Assembly: GCF_013407165.1 (NCBI RefSeq)
Contig: NZ_CP026994.1
Coordinates: 770,187 to 834,186, forward strand
Direction: 5' to 3'
DNA length: 64,000 nt
Source of the DNA: Nitrosopumilus oxyclinae
Lineage (GTDB): Archaea > Thermoproteota > Nitrososphaeria > Nitrososphaerales > Nitrosopumilaceae
In this document: positions 9,264 through 17,725 of the stretch, piece after piece
Layout of the letters: the number at the start of each line of letters is the position of its first letter
How positions within the stretch are numbered: the stretch's first letter is position 1
The notes under the pieces: model-generated
Seen by the model: only the letters and a program-made list of their open reading frames with translations
Database searches by the model: none
What the model was told of the DNA's origin: nothing
Translations under genes and position numbers: made by a program

Positions 9264-9312
9264 TTTATTATTTTTAATCCAATCTCATAGAATAACTAGT
9301 CGAGTATGTAAT
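9148..9312. repeat. Identical 5' block shared by the two pilin genes (copy 2)
   Basis: Partner of 8389-8553, with one mismatch in 165 bp, spanning promoter-proximal DNA and the first about 37 codons. Identity extends into non-coding DNA, which codon-level selection alone would not explain. Confidence 0.85.
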
Positions 9313-9367
9313 ATTTTTTAATTTCTTGGTGAAATTTTTACACTATATAAAAACTAAAATTTGAAAA

Positions 9368-10813
9368 CTACAGATCATCGCCTGCAAGATTGGTATATGC
9401 ACCCAAAAATCTTGCAACTGTTTTCCTTAATCCTTCATATGGCATACATAATGAAAAAATTTTAGTTACGCCTGTAGGGATACCAATGGCTACAACACTG
9501 ATGCCTTTTTTTCTTGCTGCCTCAACAGCTTCTTTCATTTTCACATCTGCTTCATATGTGCCTAACGCTTGTCCATCTGTAATCAAAAATATGTATCTGC
9601 GTTCAATATTTTCTCTCTCTAAAATTCTTGAGCATAGTATAACTGCATCTGCAATAAAAGAAAGACCTTTGATCTCAATACCGCCAATACGTGATTTTGA
9701 ATGTTGATCAAAATTTTCATAATGGTCTTTGACTATTGTGAAATTATTATTGAATGTAAAAAATCCCCATTTTCCATTCTTTGAATTGACTTCATTTGCA
9801 GCCTCACCTAAGCAAATGGCAAATTTTTTCATTTCATCAAATTTTAGTCTCATACTACTACTGGTATCGACTACGATTGCCCATTCTTCTTCAATTCTCC
9901 TATAATCGTCTTGCTCAAAAATTTGTATGCTGTTATTTTGAGCTGCTACTGCTTGAATTGCTGCCTGCATTTCTAACAGCCCCATATCTTCAGGCATTCC
10001 TTCATCCATGACATTGGGTGTCATTTTCATCTGTGAAGACATCTTTTTTAAAAACAAGTGAGTGGCATTTTTTAATCTGAGATATTCGCCAATATTTTCT
10101 GGGGCAAAGTCAATCTTGTCAAATTCTAAATCTTCCGTAATTCCACCATATTTTTTCCTAACCTTGGCTCTTCGTTTTAGTTGTTCAAACCATACTTCTG
10201 TGAATCTTTGAACAGTGTCATAGAATATACCTTCAGTCGTTATTGTAATATCTTCTAACCATTTTTCTATTCGTTTAGGATGACTATAATGATCTGTAAA
10301 TGGATAATTATAATCAGATATGATATTTGAAGATTCATAAATTATATCTGCAATATTTGAAATTTCTTTTTCATTTTCAGGATCTGTGTTAAGGATTTTA
10401 TCTTCTAATTCTTTTCGTTTACTTTTAATTTCTGAAATAAATCTGTTTGAAAATATCTTTTTTGAATTTCTTTTAATATTTTCTAATTCTGTTTGATCAT
10501 TTATCATATTAAAAAGATTTTCAATTTTTTTGATCTCATTATGATATTCTGGAAAGTCATTTTTTAAAAATTCATTCACTCTTACATCTTCAATGTATTC
10601 AAATGTTTCATATGCTCGTTTTTTATTTTTATCTTTCATCCATTTTTTGTAGATTTTAAAATTTGTTACCTTTGCATGGCCTGCAGCATGACAGATTGAT
10701 GCCAAATACAAAGAAAAAATAGTATTTTGTGATTCTTCTACGTTTGAGAAAGCACATCCTTGAATTGTTTCTAATCCCTGAATAGGTCTAGGCATTGGAA
10801 AAAATACTGTCAT
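9368..10813 (-). CDS. VWA-domain protein (NorD/CoxE-like partner of the MoxR ATPase)
   Basis: A 481-residue protein if started at the ATG at 10813. The C-terminal third (about residues 300-475) is a von Willebrand factor A domain with a complete MIDAS: DTSSS within WAIVVDTSSSMRL, a Thr/Ser-bearing loop, and FLITDGQALG. The N-terminal part is helical and charged. The gene follows the MoxR-like AAA ATPase, the classic MoxR-VWA pair in which the ATPase remodels a metal-ion-adhesion VWA protein to activate or mature a client. In-frame coding-like sequence extends 42 codons upstream to a CTG at 10939, only 5 nt from the MoxR stop, without an ATG, GTG or TTG. The true start is therefore uncertain. 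Confidence 0.8.
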   Translation of the reverse strand: MTVFFPMPRPIQGLETIQGCAFSNVEESQNTIFSLYLASICHAAGHAKVTNFKIYKKWMKDKNKKRAYETFEYIEDVRVNEFLKNDFPEYHNEIKKIENLFNMINDQTELENIKRNSKKIFSNRFISEIKSKRKELEDKILNTDPENEKEISNIADIIYESSNIISDYNYPFTDHYSHPKRIEKWLEDITITTEGIFYDTVQRFTEVWFEQLKRRAKVRKKYGGITEDLEFDKIDFAPENIGEYLRLKNATHLFLKKMSSQMKMTPNVMDEGMPEDMGLLEMQAAIQAVAAQNNSIQIFEQDDYRRIEEEWAIVVDTSSSMRLKFDEMKKFAICLGEAANEVNSKNGKWGFFTFNNNFTIVKDHYENFDQHSKSRIGGIEIKGLSFIADAVILCSRILERENIERRYIFLITDGQALGTYEADVKMKEAVEAARKKGISVVAIGIPTGVTKIFSLCMPYEGLRKTVARFLGAYTNLAGDDL

Positions 10814-10944
10814 TCTTGGCTCATATTCAATTTTTGGAAAATACTGCGTATCTAGAAAAAACGTATCGATATCTATTGGTTTTCGTCCAGAAATTTCAAA
10901 AAATAAACTATGCCCAATATCTTGAATTGTGTCTTTCAGTCAAA

Positions 10945-11964
10945 TCACACCTTTTTTGATAAAGTTTGACTTTCTAAAACTTTTTTGACAATATGTCTAA
11001 CTTCGTCTTGAACTTCAGGATCATCACTAGTCATCGGAATTAATGTTTCATTGCCTCCCTCCATAATAGATACTCCATCAGAACAAACTTTTGCCCAGTT
11101 TACTAAATCTCCAACAGATGGACCGTATGGCAAATCTCCCATTTTGTATTCTTGTCTTAGTTTAGCTCCAACTTTTACAATACTTTCAGCATCAATCATT
11201 GGTATCCCTCCTTTTTTTGAAACCATGACAATTTCTTTTTCATCTATGTTATCTCCAACACTCATGTAATCAAAGTTTAACCAAACACTCATTCTTCTTC
11301 TCATGGCAGCATTGATTGGTTTTGTACCTGCAAATTCTGATGATACAGGGTTCATACTAATTATCATGTAAGCATGCTTATGTCTGTGAATAATTTCACT
11401 ATCTTTTTCTGTTAATACCATGTGTCCCCTCTGATCTAGTAATGGATTGAGTTTTGTAGCAACATCTTGTTTCATCATGTTTGCCTCATCAAGATATAAA
11501 ATTCCACCTTTCCTACACCAACCTGTAATTAACCCGTCAATCCAATTCTCTTTTCCTAATCCAACATATCTTCCAAATAAATCAAAAACAGATGTTGCCA
11601 AACCACAGTTGATTTCCCACATTGGTAAACCTGCTAATTCTGCAACTAGATAGACAATGTGAGTTTTACCAGTTCCACTCGGGCCAATTAATGCACACTG
11701 TTTGAAAAACTTTAGTGCTCTACCAATTCTTTCAACATAATGCTCACCATTATCTAAATAAGGTGGAGTGTCTTTTGGAATCATCTCATCCATTTCTTCG
11801 GGGAATACCATTTCTGCAGAATTCATGTATTTTTTAAAATCATACATTTTGGATAATGCATGAGTTTCTTTTTTGATCTTTGAAATTGACATTGACAAAT
11901 TGCCTTTATCTGAATTAATTTTAGTTCGATTAGTTGATGAAATTAGCGAATTATTTTGGTCCAT
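10945..11964 (-). CDS. MoxR/NorQ-type AAA+ ATPase
   Basis: A 339-residue AAA+ ATPase of the MoxR/CbbQ/NorQ type. Walker A is IGPSGTGKTH (about residues 98-107) and Walker B is GILYLDEANMM (about 153-163). Sensor-1 is in MIISMNPVSSEFAGTKPIN and an arginine-rich MRRRMSVWLNFDY segment follows. Such ATPases act as chaperones on VWA partners; the partner is encoded immediately downstream. Its presence inside a pilus-like locus suggests a maturation or disassembly step for a surface component, which is inference. The upstream region is shared with the divergent plus-strand transcription unit and contains a copy of the TTACATACA-type element (12012-12028). Confidence 0.85.
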   Translation of the reverse strand: MDQNNSLISSTNRTKINSDKGNLSMSISKIKKETHALSKMYDFKKYMNSAEMVFPEEMDEMIPKDTPPYLDNGEHYVERIGRALKFFKQCALIGPSGTGKTHIVYLVAELAGLPMWEINCGLATSVFDLFGRYVGLGKENWIDGLITGWCRKGGILYLDEANMMKQDVATKLNPLLDQRGHMVLTEKDSEIIHRHKHAYMIISMNPVSSEFAGTKPINAAMRRRMSVWLNFDYMSVGDNIDEKEIVMVSKKGGIPMIDAESIVKVGAKLRQEYKMGDLPYGPSVGDLVNWAKVCSDGVSIMEGGNETLIPMTSDDPEVQDEVRHIVKKVLESQTLSKKV

Positions 11965-12011
11965 TGATGACTGTTTTAGTTGTGAATAGAGTTAATGCTG
12001 TTATGTGTGTG

Positions 12012-12028
12012 GAAATGTTACATACACA
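12012..12028. promoter_or_regulatory. Shared cis-element, copy C (divergent promoter region)
   Basis: The sequence GAAATGTTACATACACA matches the core of copies A and B (GAAAyaTTACAATACACA) with one base fewer. It lies between the divergent MoxR gene (start 11964) and the repeat-tailed protein gene (start 12097), so it could serve both. Confidence 0.45.
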
Positions 12029-12096
12029 TTGTAATAATGAATTTTTTGGCTATTTTATTTATAATGAATGCCCATATCGAACTTACTTCAATTGCC

Positions 12097-12636
12097 ATGA
12101 GTAAAAATGACCCAAAAATTACCAAATTAGACAAATATGATGTGGAGGCCAATATTGAAGAAGTTGCTAATAGTGAGGATCAATCAATATTCAAATATGG
12201 ATTTACAGCGTTATCTAATCCTAAAAATGTTCGTCTAGCTATTGAAGGGATTGCAAGAATTCAGGGTGATTCTGAGGAAAGAGATGAGATTTTGAATAAA
12301 GATGAAAATGGTGTTCCAAAAATTTTAACAATGATTTATCAGGAATTATTCCCTACATTCTTTTTACTCTCGAAGAGCCTTAACGTTTCATGTCCACCTC
12401 ACACAATAGGTTCTATGGGTCTTTCTGATGAGACTCAAACAAATGAGTTATCAAATGATTTGTTAGAACCACAAGCAGAACCTGCTACTCCAGAACCACA
12501 AGCAGAACCTGCTACTCCAGAACCACAAGCAGAACCTGCTACTCCAGAACCACAAGCAGAACCTGCTACTCCAGAACCACAAGCAGAACCTGCTACGGGA
12601 GAAAAGACTTCTGACATAGTTCAGCCTACGGTGTAA
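12097..12636 (+). CDS. Hypothetical protein with EPQAEPATP repeat tail
   Basis: The 179-residue protein starts at ATG 12097 (MSKNDPKITKLDKYD), about 35 nt after a TTTATAATG box. An upstream in-frame ATG at 12064 is less likely. The N-terminal about 120 residues are soluble, mixed helical and unrecognised (YGFTALSNPKNVRLAIEGIARIQ). The C-terminus is a nearly perfect five-fold nine-residue repeat EPQAEPATP, a proline-rich acidic spacer. No signal peptide or membrane helix is visible. It heads the plus-strand arm of the surface-appendage locus, and its repeat design resembles the AAPEQQ protein at 16323. Function unknown. Confidence 0.6.
   Translation: MSKNDPKITKLDKYDVEANIEEVANSEDQSIFKYGFTALSNPKNVRLAIEGIARIQGDSEERDEILNKDENGVPKILTMIYQELFPTFFLLSKSLNVSCPPHTIGSMGLSDETQTNELSNDLLEPQAEPATPEPQAEPATPEPQAEPATPEPQAEPATPEPQAEPATGEKTSDIVQPTV
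12466..12597 (+). repeat. 27-bp in-frame tandem repeat (about 4.9 units)
   Basis: The unit GAACCACAAGCAGAACC plus TGCTACTCCA encodes EPQAEPATP. The copies are almost identical at the nucleotide level, so length changes by slippage or recombination would keep the frame. Confidence 0.9.
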
Positions 12637-12664
12637 GTATATTTTTTTACATACTAGTGATAAT

Positions 12665-13159
12665 ATGAAAAATTATCTCATTTTTTATATGATTAGCCAT
12701 GATCATAGTGATTTTTTTTCATGTAAAAAGAGAAAAGCTCTATCGACAGTAGTAACAAGTGCAATTCTTATGGCTGCGGTTTCAATTATGGGTGTCATGT
12801 TAGTAACATGGTCAAATACTAGTTTATTTACACAACAAATAGAAATTGAGAATTCTTTTAATGAAAAAATGAATAAACTAAATGAAGACATATTTATAGA
12901 AAATATTTGGTTTGGAAATTCTTCTCCTGAAACATTAAATGTTACATTAAGTAATGTGGGAATCATTGGTCTGAATATAACTTCAATTCGAGTTTCAAAT
13001 AGTTCAGGATTTACATTATTTTCAATTACTGATGGCGGGGTATCTCCAAATGCAATTTATTCATTTAACACTACTTATTTTTGGGATGCTGGTGAAACTA
13101 CGGATTTTATAATCACAACAAATCGAGGAAATAGCTATAATGCTCAAACGGTGACCTAA
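12665..13159 (+). CDS. Small pilin-like protein
   Basis: A 164-residue protein (155-156 residues if the ATG at 12689 is used). A basic motif CKKRK is followed by a hydrophobic helix ALSTVVTSAILMAAVSIMGV, the class III leader arrangement. The rest is a single beta-rich domain (NVTLSNVGIIGLNITSIRVSN) resembling minor pilins. It is probably processed by the PibD-like peptidase and assembled or secreted through the FlaI/FlaJ-like machinery. Its stop codon lies 1 nt before the TTG of the giant pilin-like gene, so the two form an operon and may work as a complex. A TTACATAC element lies at 12647-12654, just upstream. Confidence 0.75.
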   Translation: MKNYLIFYMISHDHSDFFSCKKRKALSTVVTSAILMAAVSIMGVMLVTWSNTSLFTQQIEIENSFNEKMNKLNEDIFIENIWFGNSSPETLNVTLSNVGIIGLNITSIRVSNSSGFTLFSITDGGVSPNAIYSFNTTYFWDAGETTDFIITTNRGNSYNAQTVT

Positions 13160-13160
13160 T

Positions 13161-16100
13161 TTGTTTAAAAAAAGAAGAGGTCTTAGTGCAATAATTGGTG
13201 GCGTGTTTATGCTCATTGTCATAACTACTGCAATTACATATACAACATTTAACATGAATCAGATCACTCAACTTGGTGAAACTATTGCAATTAAACAAAC
13301 TACTGATGTTGAAAAATCTACTGAAAAATTTGAAGTTGTAAAAGTATCAATTGATAATAATCAATTCAACATGACAGTAAAAAATACGGGTAACATACCT
13401 GTTCATCTAAATAGATTGTGGATTGAAAATACCACTGATTCGTCATGGCCCGTATCTAGGTTTGATATCAACTATTCTCTTGCACCAGGAAATGTTACAA
13501 TGAATATTGGTCAAAATATTGGATTGACTGCACTTGATACACAATCATATGCTGCACAACTTGTAACTACCAGAGGAACTGCAGAACAAATGTTTCTGAA
13601 TAGCGTTGGCGACTCTACAGTTTATTTAAGATTAACTGCGTCACCTTCTGTATTCCCAACTACTTTTAGTACTAATGTTGCTTTGGAAGTAATCAATACT
13701 GGCACTACTCAATTATTGAATTTACAACCTACTATGCTTGAAGTTTTACCCACTTGTTCATCATCATGTGAATATACTTTAGAACAATCTGTCACTCCTG
13801 TTAGTTTTGATTCTGTATCTCCGGGTGATACTGCTATCTTTGAATGGGTTTACTCATTTACTGGCTCTAATGGAGATATCTTAGAATTTACTGCAGGATT
13901 GACTAATGATTTGAGAAACGATACTGTTTCTGTTTCATTACAAACAATTGAATCTGCACTTAATGCAGAAGTTGCCATTGAATCTGGGGGACTTGGAAAT
14001 CAGATCCTAATTGATGATGATATTTTACTATTCCATGAAGAAACTGATGGTACTCCATCCGGAGAATACCAAATGTGGTCAGGAACGGGTGATGGAGGAG
14101 GAAATGGTGATAGAATTCAATTAGATTCTGAAGTGCCTCACTTTTTTACAAATAATGGTTCTGAACCAATCACAATACCTGCAGGGGATTGGAACGTTGC
14201 CATGATGTTATCAAGTGAACCCGTAGCTACAGGACTAAAAGATCAAAATGTAGATATGATATTTCATTTTGAAGACGGTGTGGGAATAAATCCCGATAAT
14301 TCAGAAAGTGATTCATCTAGGGATTTAGAATCTTGTGGATCTTCTTCTTTTGGACCCACACCTATTCAAGCTTCAGCTGATGATGCAGAACAATCAGATG
14401 ATGGAAGTATGGATTTGGGTGGTGGTAGTAGTGATCATGAATTGGTAGAAGATAATGGTGATTATCAATGGATGGGTTATCGTTGGGATGTCCCTATTCC
14501 TTCAGGAGTTACTGTAACTTCTGCATATATTGAATTTGAAGCTGATGAAACACGTAATGAAACTCCTGTTGATATAATTATTGGGGCACAAAAAATTGCA
14601 GATGCACCCGCATTTACTACAAGTGATGATAATGTTAAAGATAGATGGGATGGTACCATTAGTTCTGTAACTGATGAGCAGGTACAATGGGCACCCTCTG
14701 GATGGAGCAATAATGATAGAGGTACTAACACACGAACACCAGATTTATCTCCAATAATTCAAGAACTGATTGATCAGGGAGGATGGACTAGTGGTAATGG
14801 GATGGCTTTCATTATTAAAGACAATAGTGGGGGTACAAATGACAATCATAGAACAGCTAAACATTGGGATGATGACGGAGAGTCCAACTCTGCACATTTG
14901 TATATTTCTTGGGGTGCCTCCGATTCAACCCCCACTTACAGAGATGGTTTAGGACCACATAATTCGGGAACTTATGAATTTGATGGGATTAACGACTGTT
15001 TTAGAAGCTCAAATGATGTGTCCGATGGGGATGGAAATCATATTGATAGTAATGATGTGTCTACATCATTATGGTTCAAAACAGATCCTGGAGAAATAAC
15101 AACTGAAGAGATGCTTGTTTTTTGGGAAGGTGATGGAGTATATCCGCTTGCAGATTACTATAAAATTTCTCTAGGTGAAGATGGTACGGGAAAAATATTA
15201 TTTGAATATAATATGGATCAAGGACTTACCGCAGATGTCACTTGTAGAAGTCAAAATGAATACGATGATGGAGAATGGTACCATGTGGTAGCAACAAGAG
15301 ATGCAAGTAGTGATGATTGTAGGTTATACATAAAAGATATTGATGGTGTGGCCACAGAAAACACAATTTTCTCAAACCCAAATCATCCTTCTTACAGTGT
15401 TGTAGATGCTGATGGAAAATGGTATGTCGGTTCAAATCAAGAACTATTGAACTATTTTGGAGGATGGATTGATGATGTAATGCATTGGAATGAGGATGAA
15501 CTAAGTAGTTCTGAAGCAGATGACTTGGGAAGGACAAACTATGGAGATAATGCATATCGTTTTGATTTAAGATTGGAATTAACGGATTCGAATGGGAATT
15601 TTGTGGAGACATGGCATACTGAAGATGATGTAGGTGTTTTCTTTGCAGATCCTAAAGATGGGGGAGATAATGATGATTGGGCTTACTCTCAACAAAATAT
15701 GACATTTACTTTACCACAAAAAGTTGTAGGTGATGATCAAAGATTAGAACTTTATTTTGATTGGAAAGATTCCACAGCTACTTTGGAATCATTAGAAGTA
15801 GATATGAAAATTGATGATACATCGATGCTACCATATCCATCTTTCATGCAAATTCCATTCCCAAGTGATCCATTTCCCACATATTACACTCATGACAAAG
15901 ATGATCACTTTGATGTGTTTGCCGCAAATACTGGAACAGATGGAATATTTTTAATTTATCAAGGAACACGGATTAATTTTAATGGTACAGGAGGAGCATA
16001 TGCTGCTTTAGTAGATCGCATTAATGGCACTGATGTAAATGAAGATCATGATAGTCTATACATCCCTCCCGGTGAAATTGCTGACTTGGATTTCTATGTT

Positions 16101-16247
16101 GCAACCGATAGACCATCTACAAATGCTGCAGGGAATAAACTCATTCCAGGCTCATATCGTACAACCATCTGGCTAAATGGATACTCTGATCAAGGTGAAA
16201 CGTTCTCTAGATCAGTCCCAATAGGCTCAATCATTGTTACAGATTAA
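13161..16247 (+). CDS. Giant pilin-like adhesin with LamG-like domain
   Basis: A 1028-residue protein starting at TTG 13161, 1 nt after the previous gene. Leader residues FKKRRG precede a pilin-type hydrophobic helix LSAIIGGVFMLIVITTAITY. Beta-rich segments follow (about 45-270). Around residues 393-583 lies a domain with YRWDVPIPSGVTVTSAYIEF and WTSGNGMAFIIKD, resembling DNRLRE-type carbohydrate-binding modules. Residues about 591-790 resemble a LamG/concanavalin domain (STSLWFKTD, WYHVVATRDA, WIDDVMHWNEDEL). A beta-rich C-terminus completes it, with no C-terminal membrane anchor. Such a protein could sit at the tip of a pilus and bind glycans or particles; that is inference. The high Asp/Glu and Gly content is typical of secreted calcium-binding surface proteins. 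Confidence 0.78.
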   Translation: MFKKRRGLSAIIGGVFMLIVITTAITYTTFNMNQITQLGETIAIKQTTDVEKSTEKFEVVKVSIDNNQFNMTVKNTGNIPVHLNRLWIENTTDSSWPVSRFDINYSLAPGNVTMNIGQNIGLTALDTQSYAAQLVTTRGTAEQMFLNSVGDSTVYLRLTASPSVFPTTFSTNVALEVINTGTTQLLNLQPTMLEVLPTCSSSCEYTLEQSVTPVSFDSVSPGDTAIFEWVYSFTGSNGDILEFTAGLTNDLRNDTVSVSLQTIESALNAEVAIESGGLGNQILIDDDILLFHEETDGTPSGEYQMWSGTGDGGGNGDRIQLDSEVPHFFTNNGSEPITIPAGDWNVAMMLSSEPVATGLKDQNVDMIFHFEDGVGINPDNSESDSSRDLESCGSSSFGPTPIQASADDAEQSDDGSMDLGGGSSDHELVEDNGDYQWMGYRWDVPIPSGVTVTSAYIEFEADETRNETPVDIIIGAQKIADAPAFTTSDDNVKDRWDGTISSVTDEQVQWAPSGWSNNDRGTNTRTPDLSPIIQELIDQGGWTSGNGMAFIIKDNSGGTNDNHRTAKHWDDDGESNSAHLYISWGASDSTPTYRDGLGPHNSGTYEFDGINDCFRSSNDVSDGDGNHIDSNDVSTSLWFKTDPGEITTEEMLVFWEGDGVYPLADYYKISLGEDGTGKILFEYNMDQGLTADVTCRSQNEYDDGEWYHVVATRDASSDDCRLYIKDIDGVATENTIFSNPNHPSYSVVDADGKWYVGSNQELLNYFGGWIDDVMHWNEDELSSSEADDLGRTNYGDNAYRFDLRLELTDSNGNFVETWHTEDDVGVFFADPKDGGDNDDWAYSQQNMTFTLPQKVVGDDQRLELYFDWKDSTATLESLEVDMKIDDTSMLPYPSFMQIPFPSDPFPTYYTHDKDDHFDVFAANTGTDGIFLIYQGTRINFNGTGGAYAALVDRINGTDVNEDHDSLYIPPGEIADLDFYVATDRPSTNAAGNKLIPGSYRTTIWLNGYSDQGETFSRSVPIGSIIVTD

Positions 16248-16266
16248 CAACTTGCTTTGAAAATGG

Positions 16267-16287
16267 TGTAACATTAAGGAACATACA
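16267..16287 (+). promoter_or_regulatory. Shared cis-element, copy D (upstream of the AAPEQQ protein gene)
   Basis: TGTAACAT, TAAGG, AACATACA: 17 of 21 positions match the element upstream of the first TrmB-type gene (1290-1310). A TTTTAATG promoter-like box follows at about 16290, giving a short leader before the ATG at 16323. Confidence 0.4.
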
Positions 16288-16322
16288 ACTTTTAATGTAA
16301 TTTTTTCATTCAGATAGATCAG

Positions 16323-17015
16323 ATGCAATCATCAGAATCTACCAACCCTCAGGCAGCTCCAGAACAACAGACAGCTCCAGAACAACAGGCAGCTCCAGAA
16401 CAACAGGCAGCTCCAGAACAACAGGCAGCTCCAGAACAACAGGCAGCTCCAGAACAACAGGCAGCTCCAGAACAACAGGCAGCTCCAGAACAACAGGCAG
16501 CTCCAGAACAACAGGCAGCTCCAGAACAACAGGCAGCTCCTCAAACAGCATCTATTGATCCTAATGATGTTAATGCAAAAACACTCACTCAACTAAACAC
16601 TCTGATGGAAGAGTCTCTTCAAATTTATGAATTAGAAGATCAAAAAACAAATGTTATAGATGATTTACATAATGCATTACAAGTCATCACTCAATTCTTA
16701 GGATTCTCAACAAATGTACATCCAGAGATATTCAATCTCCCTGCAAATTCAACAATCACAATGCTCCCAAATTTAAAATTAATTATAAAATTAGCAAACG
16801 GTAAAACCGAGACTAAAAAATTCACAGATTATCCTCCTGAAGTGATTACTGGAATTGTGGAATATGTCACTCCTCAATTATTAGAATTAATTCAAACTCA
16901 AAAATCATATTTGACTGAAAAAATAACATTCTTGAGAACTGCTACTAAACAACTTAGTACTCTAAGTCAATTAAAAGAAAATTTACCATCGATGACTACT
17001 ATTGAGGAAAATTGA
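16323..17015 (+). CDS. Hypothetical protein with (A/T)APEQQ repeats
   Basis: This 230-residue protein has ten copies of the hexapeptide AAPEQQ (one TAPEQQ) at residues 11-70. A largely helical domain follows (about 75-230) with heptad-like leucines (LTQLNTLMEESLQIYELE, LLELIQTQKSYLTEKITFLR). There is no signal peptide or transmembrane segment, so it appears cytosolic or is secreted by another route. Its TGA stop overlaps the TTG start of the next gene (TTGA), implying translational coupling of the two coiled-coil, repeat-bearing proteins. I do not recognise the family. The location inside the appendage locus suggests an accessory or regulatory factor. Confidence 0.65.
   Translation: MQSSESTNPQAAPEQQTAPEQQAAPEQQAAPEQQAAPEQQAAPEQQAAPEQQAAPEQQAAPEQQAAPEQQAAPQTASIDPNDVNAKTLTQLNTLMEESLQIYELEDQKTNVIDDLHNALQVITQFLGFSTNVHPEIFNLPANSTITMLPNLKLIIKLANGKTETKKFTDYPPEVITGIVEYVTPQLLELIQTQKSYLTEKITFLRTATKQLSTLSQLKENLPSMTTIEEN
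16353..16532 (+). repeat. 18-bp in-frame tandem repeat (10 units)
   Basis: Unit GCAGCTCCAGAACAACAG, ten consecutive copies; the second starts with ACA instead of GCA. Near-perfect nucleotide identity points to recent expansion. It is coding, not a CRISPR array: there are no spacers. Confidence 0.95.
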
Positions 17016-17692
17016 AGAATTTAATTGAAAGATTTAGCTCAATCAATGCTCTCAAAATTAATTTAGAGCAAGAAATAGAAAATACTGAATCATCTATTCA
17101 AGAATATTCAAACATGTTGGGGGAAAAAATTCGTCTAAATGAAGAATCATCTGTAGATGATCCTGATTTTCTTGCACTAAAAGAAAAACTAACTGGAGAA
17201 ATAACACCCCAAAAGAAATCAGATGATAAGAAATCAGATGATAAGAAATCAGATGATAAGAAATCAGATGATAAGAAATCAGATGATAAGAAATCAGATG
17301 ATAAGAAATCAGATGATAAGAAATCTAAAGAAAAAACAGTAAAAGAAAAAAAGAAAAAAGGAAAAAAAGGTATTAGCGATAAATGGTATAATCTAAATGA
17401 AATTCTAGTTTACAATGGATTGGGCATAAAAGGTGAATTAGAACTATATTTCAAAGCAGTTGATGAACTAAAAGCAAAACTTGAAAATCTACAACGTTGT
17501 TTATCAACATTAAACAATGTAATTGAAAAAGGACTCAAAAAAGATATGGGATGTATTGCATTTCAAGGTTCTGAAGGTACAATTGAAATTGCATTCCTAA
17601 AATCATCTGTAATTAGAGAAAATTTCAGCTTAAAATCGATCTATTCAGGAAAAGCAATATCTGTTGAAAATTCAATAAAAATAGGAGTTTAG
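17012..17692 (+). CDS. Hypothetical coiled-coil protein with KSDDK repeats
   Basis: This 226-residue protein starts at TTG 17012, overlapping the TGA of the preceding gene. An N-terminal helical region (about 1-65) is followed by seven KSDDK pentapeptides and a Lys-rich linker (about 69-125), then a C-terminal domain (about 126-226) with GIKGELELYFKAVDELKAKLENLQ and a hydrophobic end. The highly charged K/D repeat would be a flexible solvated spacer. No membrane segment or export signal is visible. The pairing with the AAPEQQ protein by stop-start overlap suggests that the two products act together. Function unknown. Confidence 0.65.
   Translation: MKNLIERFSSINALKINLEQEIENTESSIQEYSNMLGEKIRLNEESSVDDPDFLALKEKLTGEITPQKKSDDKKSDDKKSDDKKSDDKKSDDKKSDDKKSDDKKSKEKTVKEKKKKGKKGISDKWYNLNEILVYNGLGIKGELELYFKAVDELKAKLENLQRCLSTLNNVIEKGLKKDMGCIAFQGSEGTIEIAFLKSSVIRENFSLKSIYSGKAISVENSIKIGV
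17216..17320 (+). repeat. 15-bp in-frame tandem repeat (7 units)
   Basis: Unit AAATCAGATGATAAG, seven perfect copies encoding KSDDK. Unit length is a multiple of three, so copy-number change keeps the frame. Confidence 0.95.
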
Positions 17693-17725
17693 TGACTATT
17701 TATGCCTAAATTATCTTATAATAGA

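Noticed and set aside
15238..15612. 124-codon minus-strand frame inside the giant adhesin gene
   Set aside because: It is His/Leu-rich nonsense opposite a clearly coding strand, a shadow of the real gene.
16353..16532. Regular short repeats that could suggest a CRISPR array
   Set aside because: Units are contiguous with no spacers, in frame with a coding sequence, and encode AAPEQQ. The same holds for 12466-12597 and 17216-17320.
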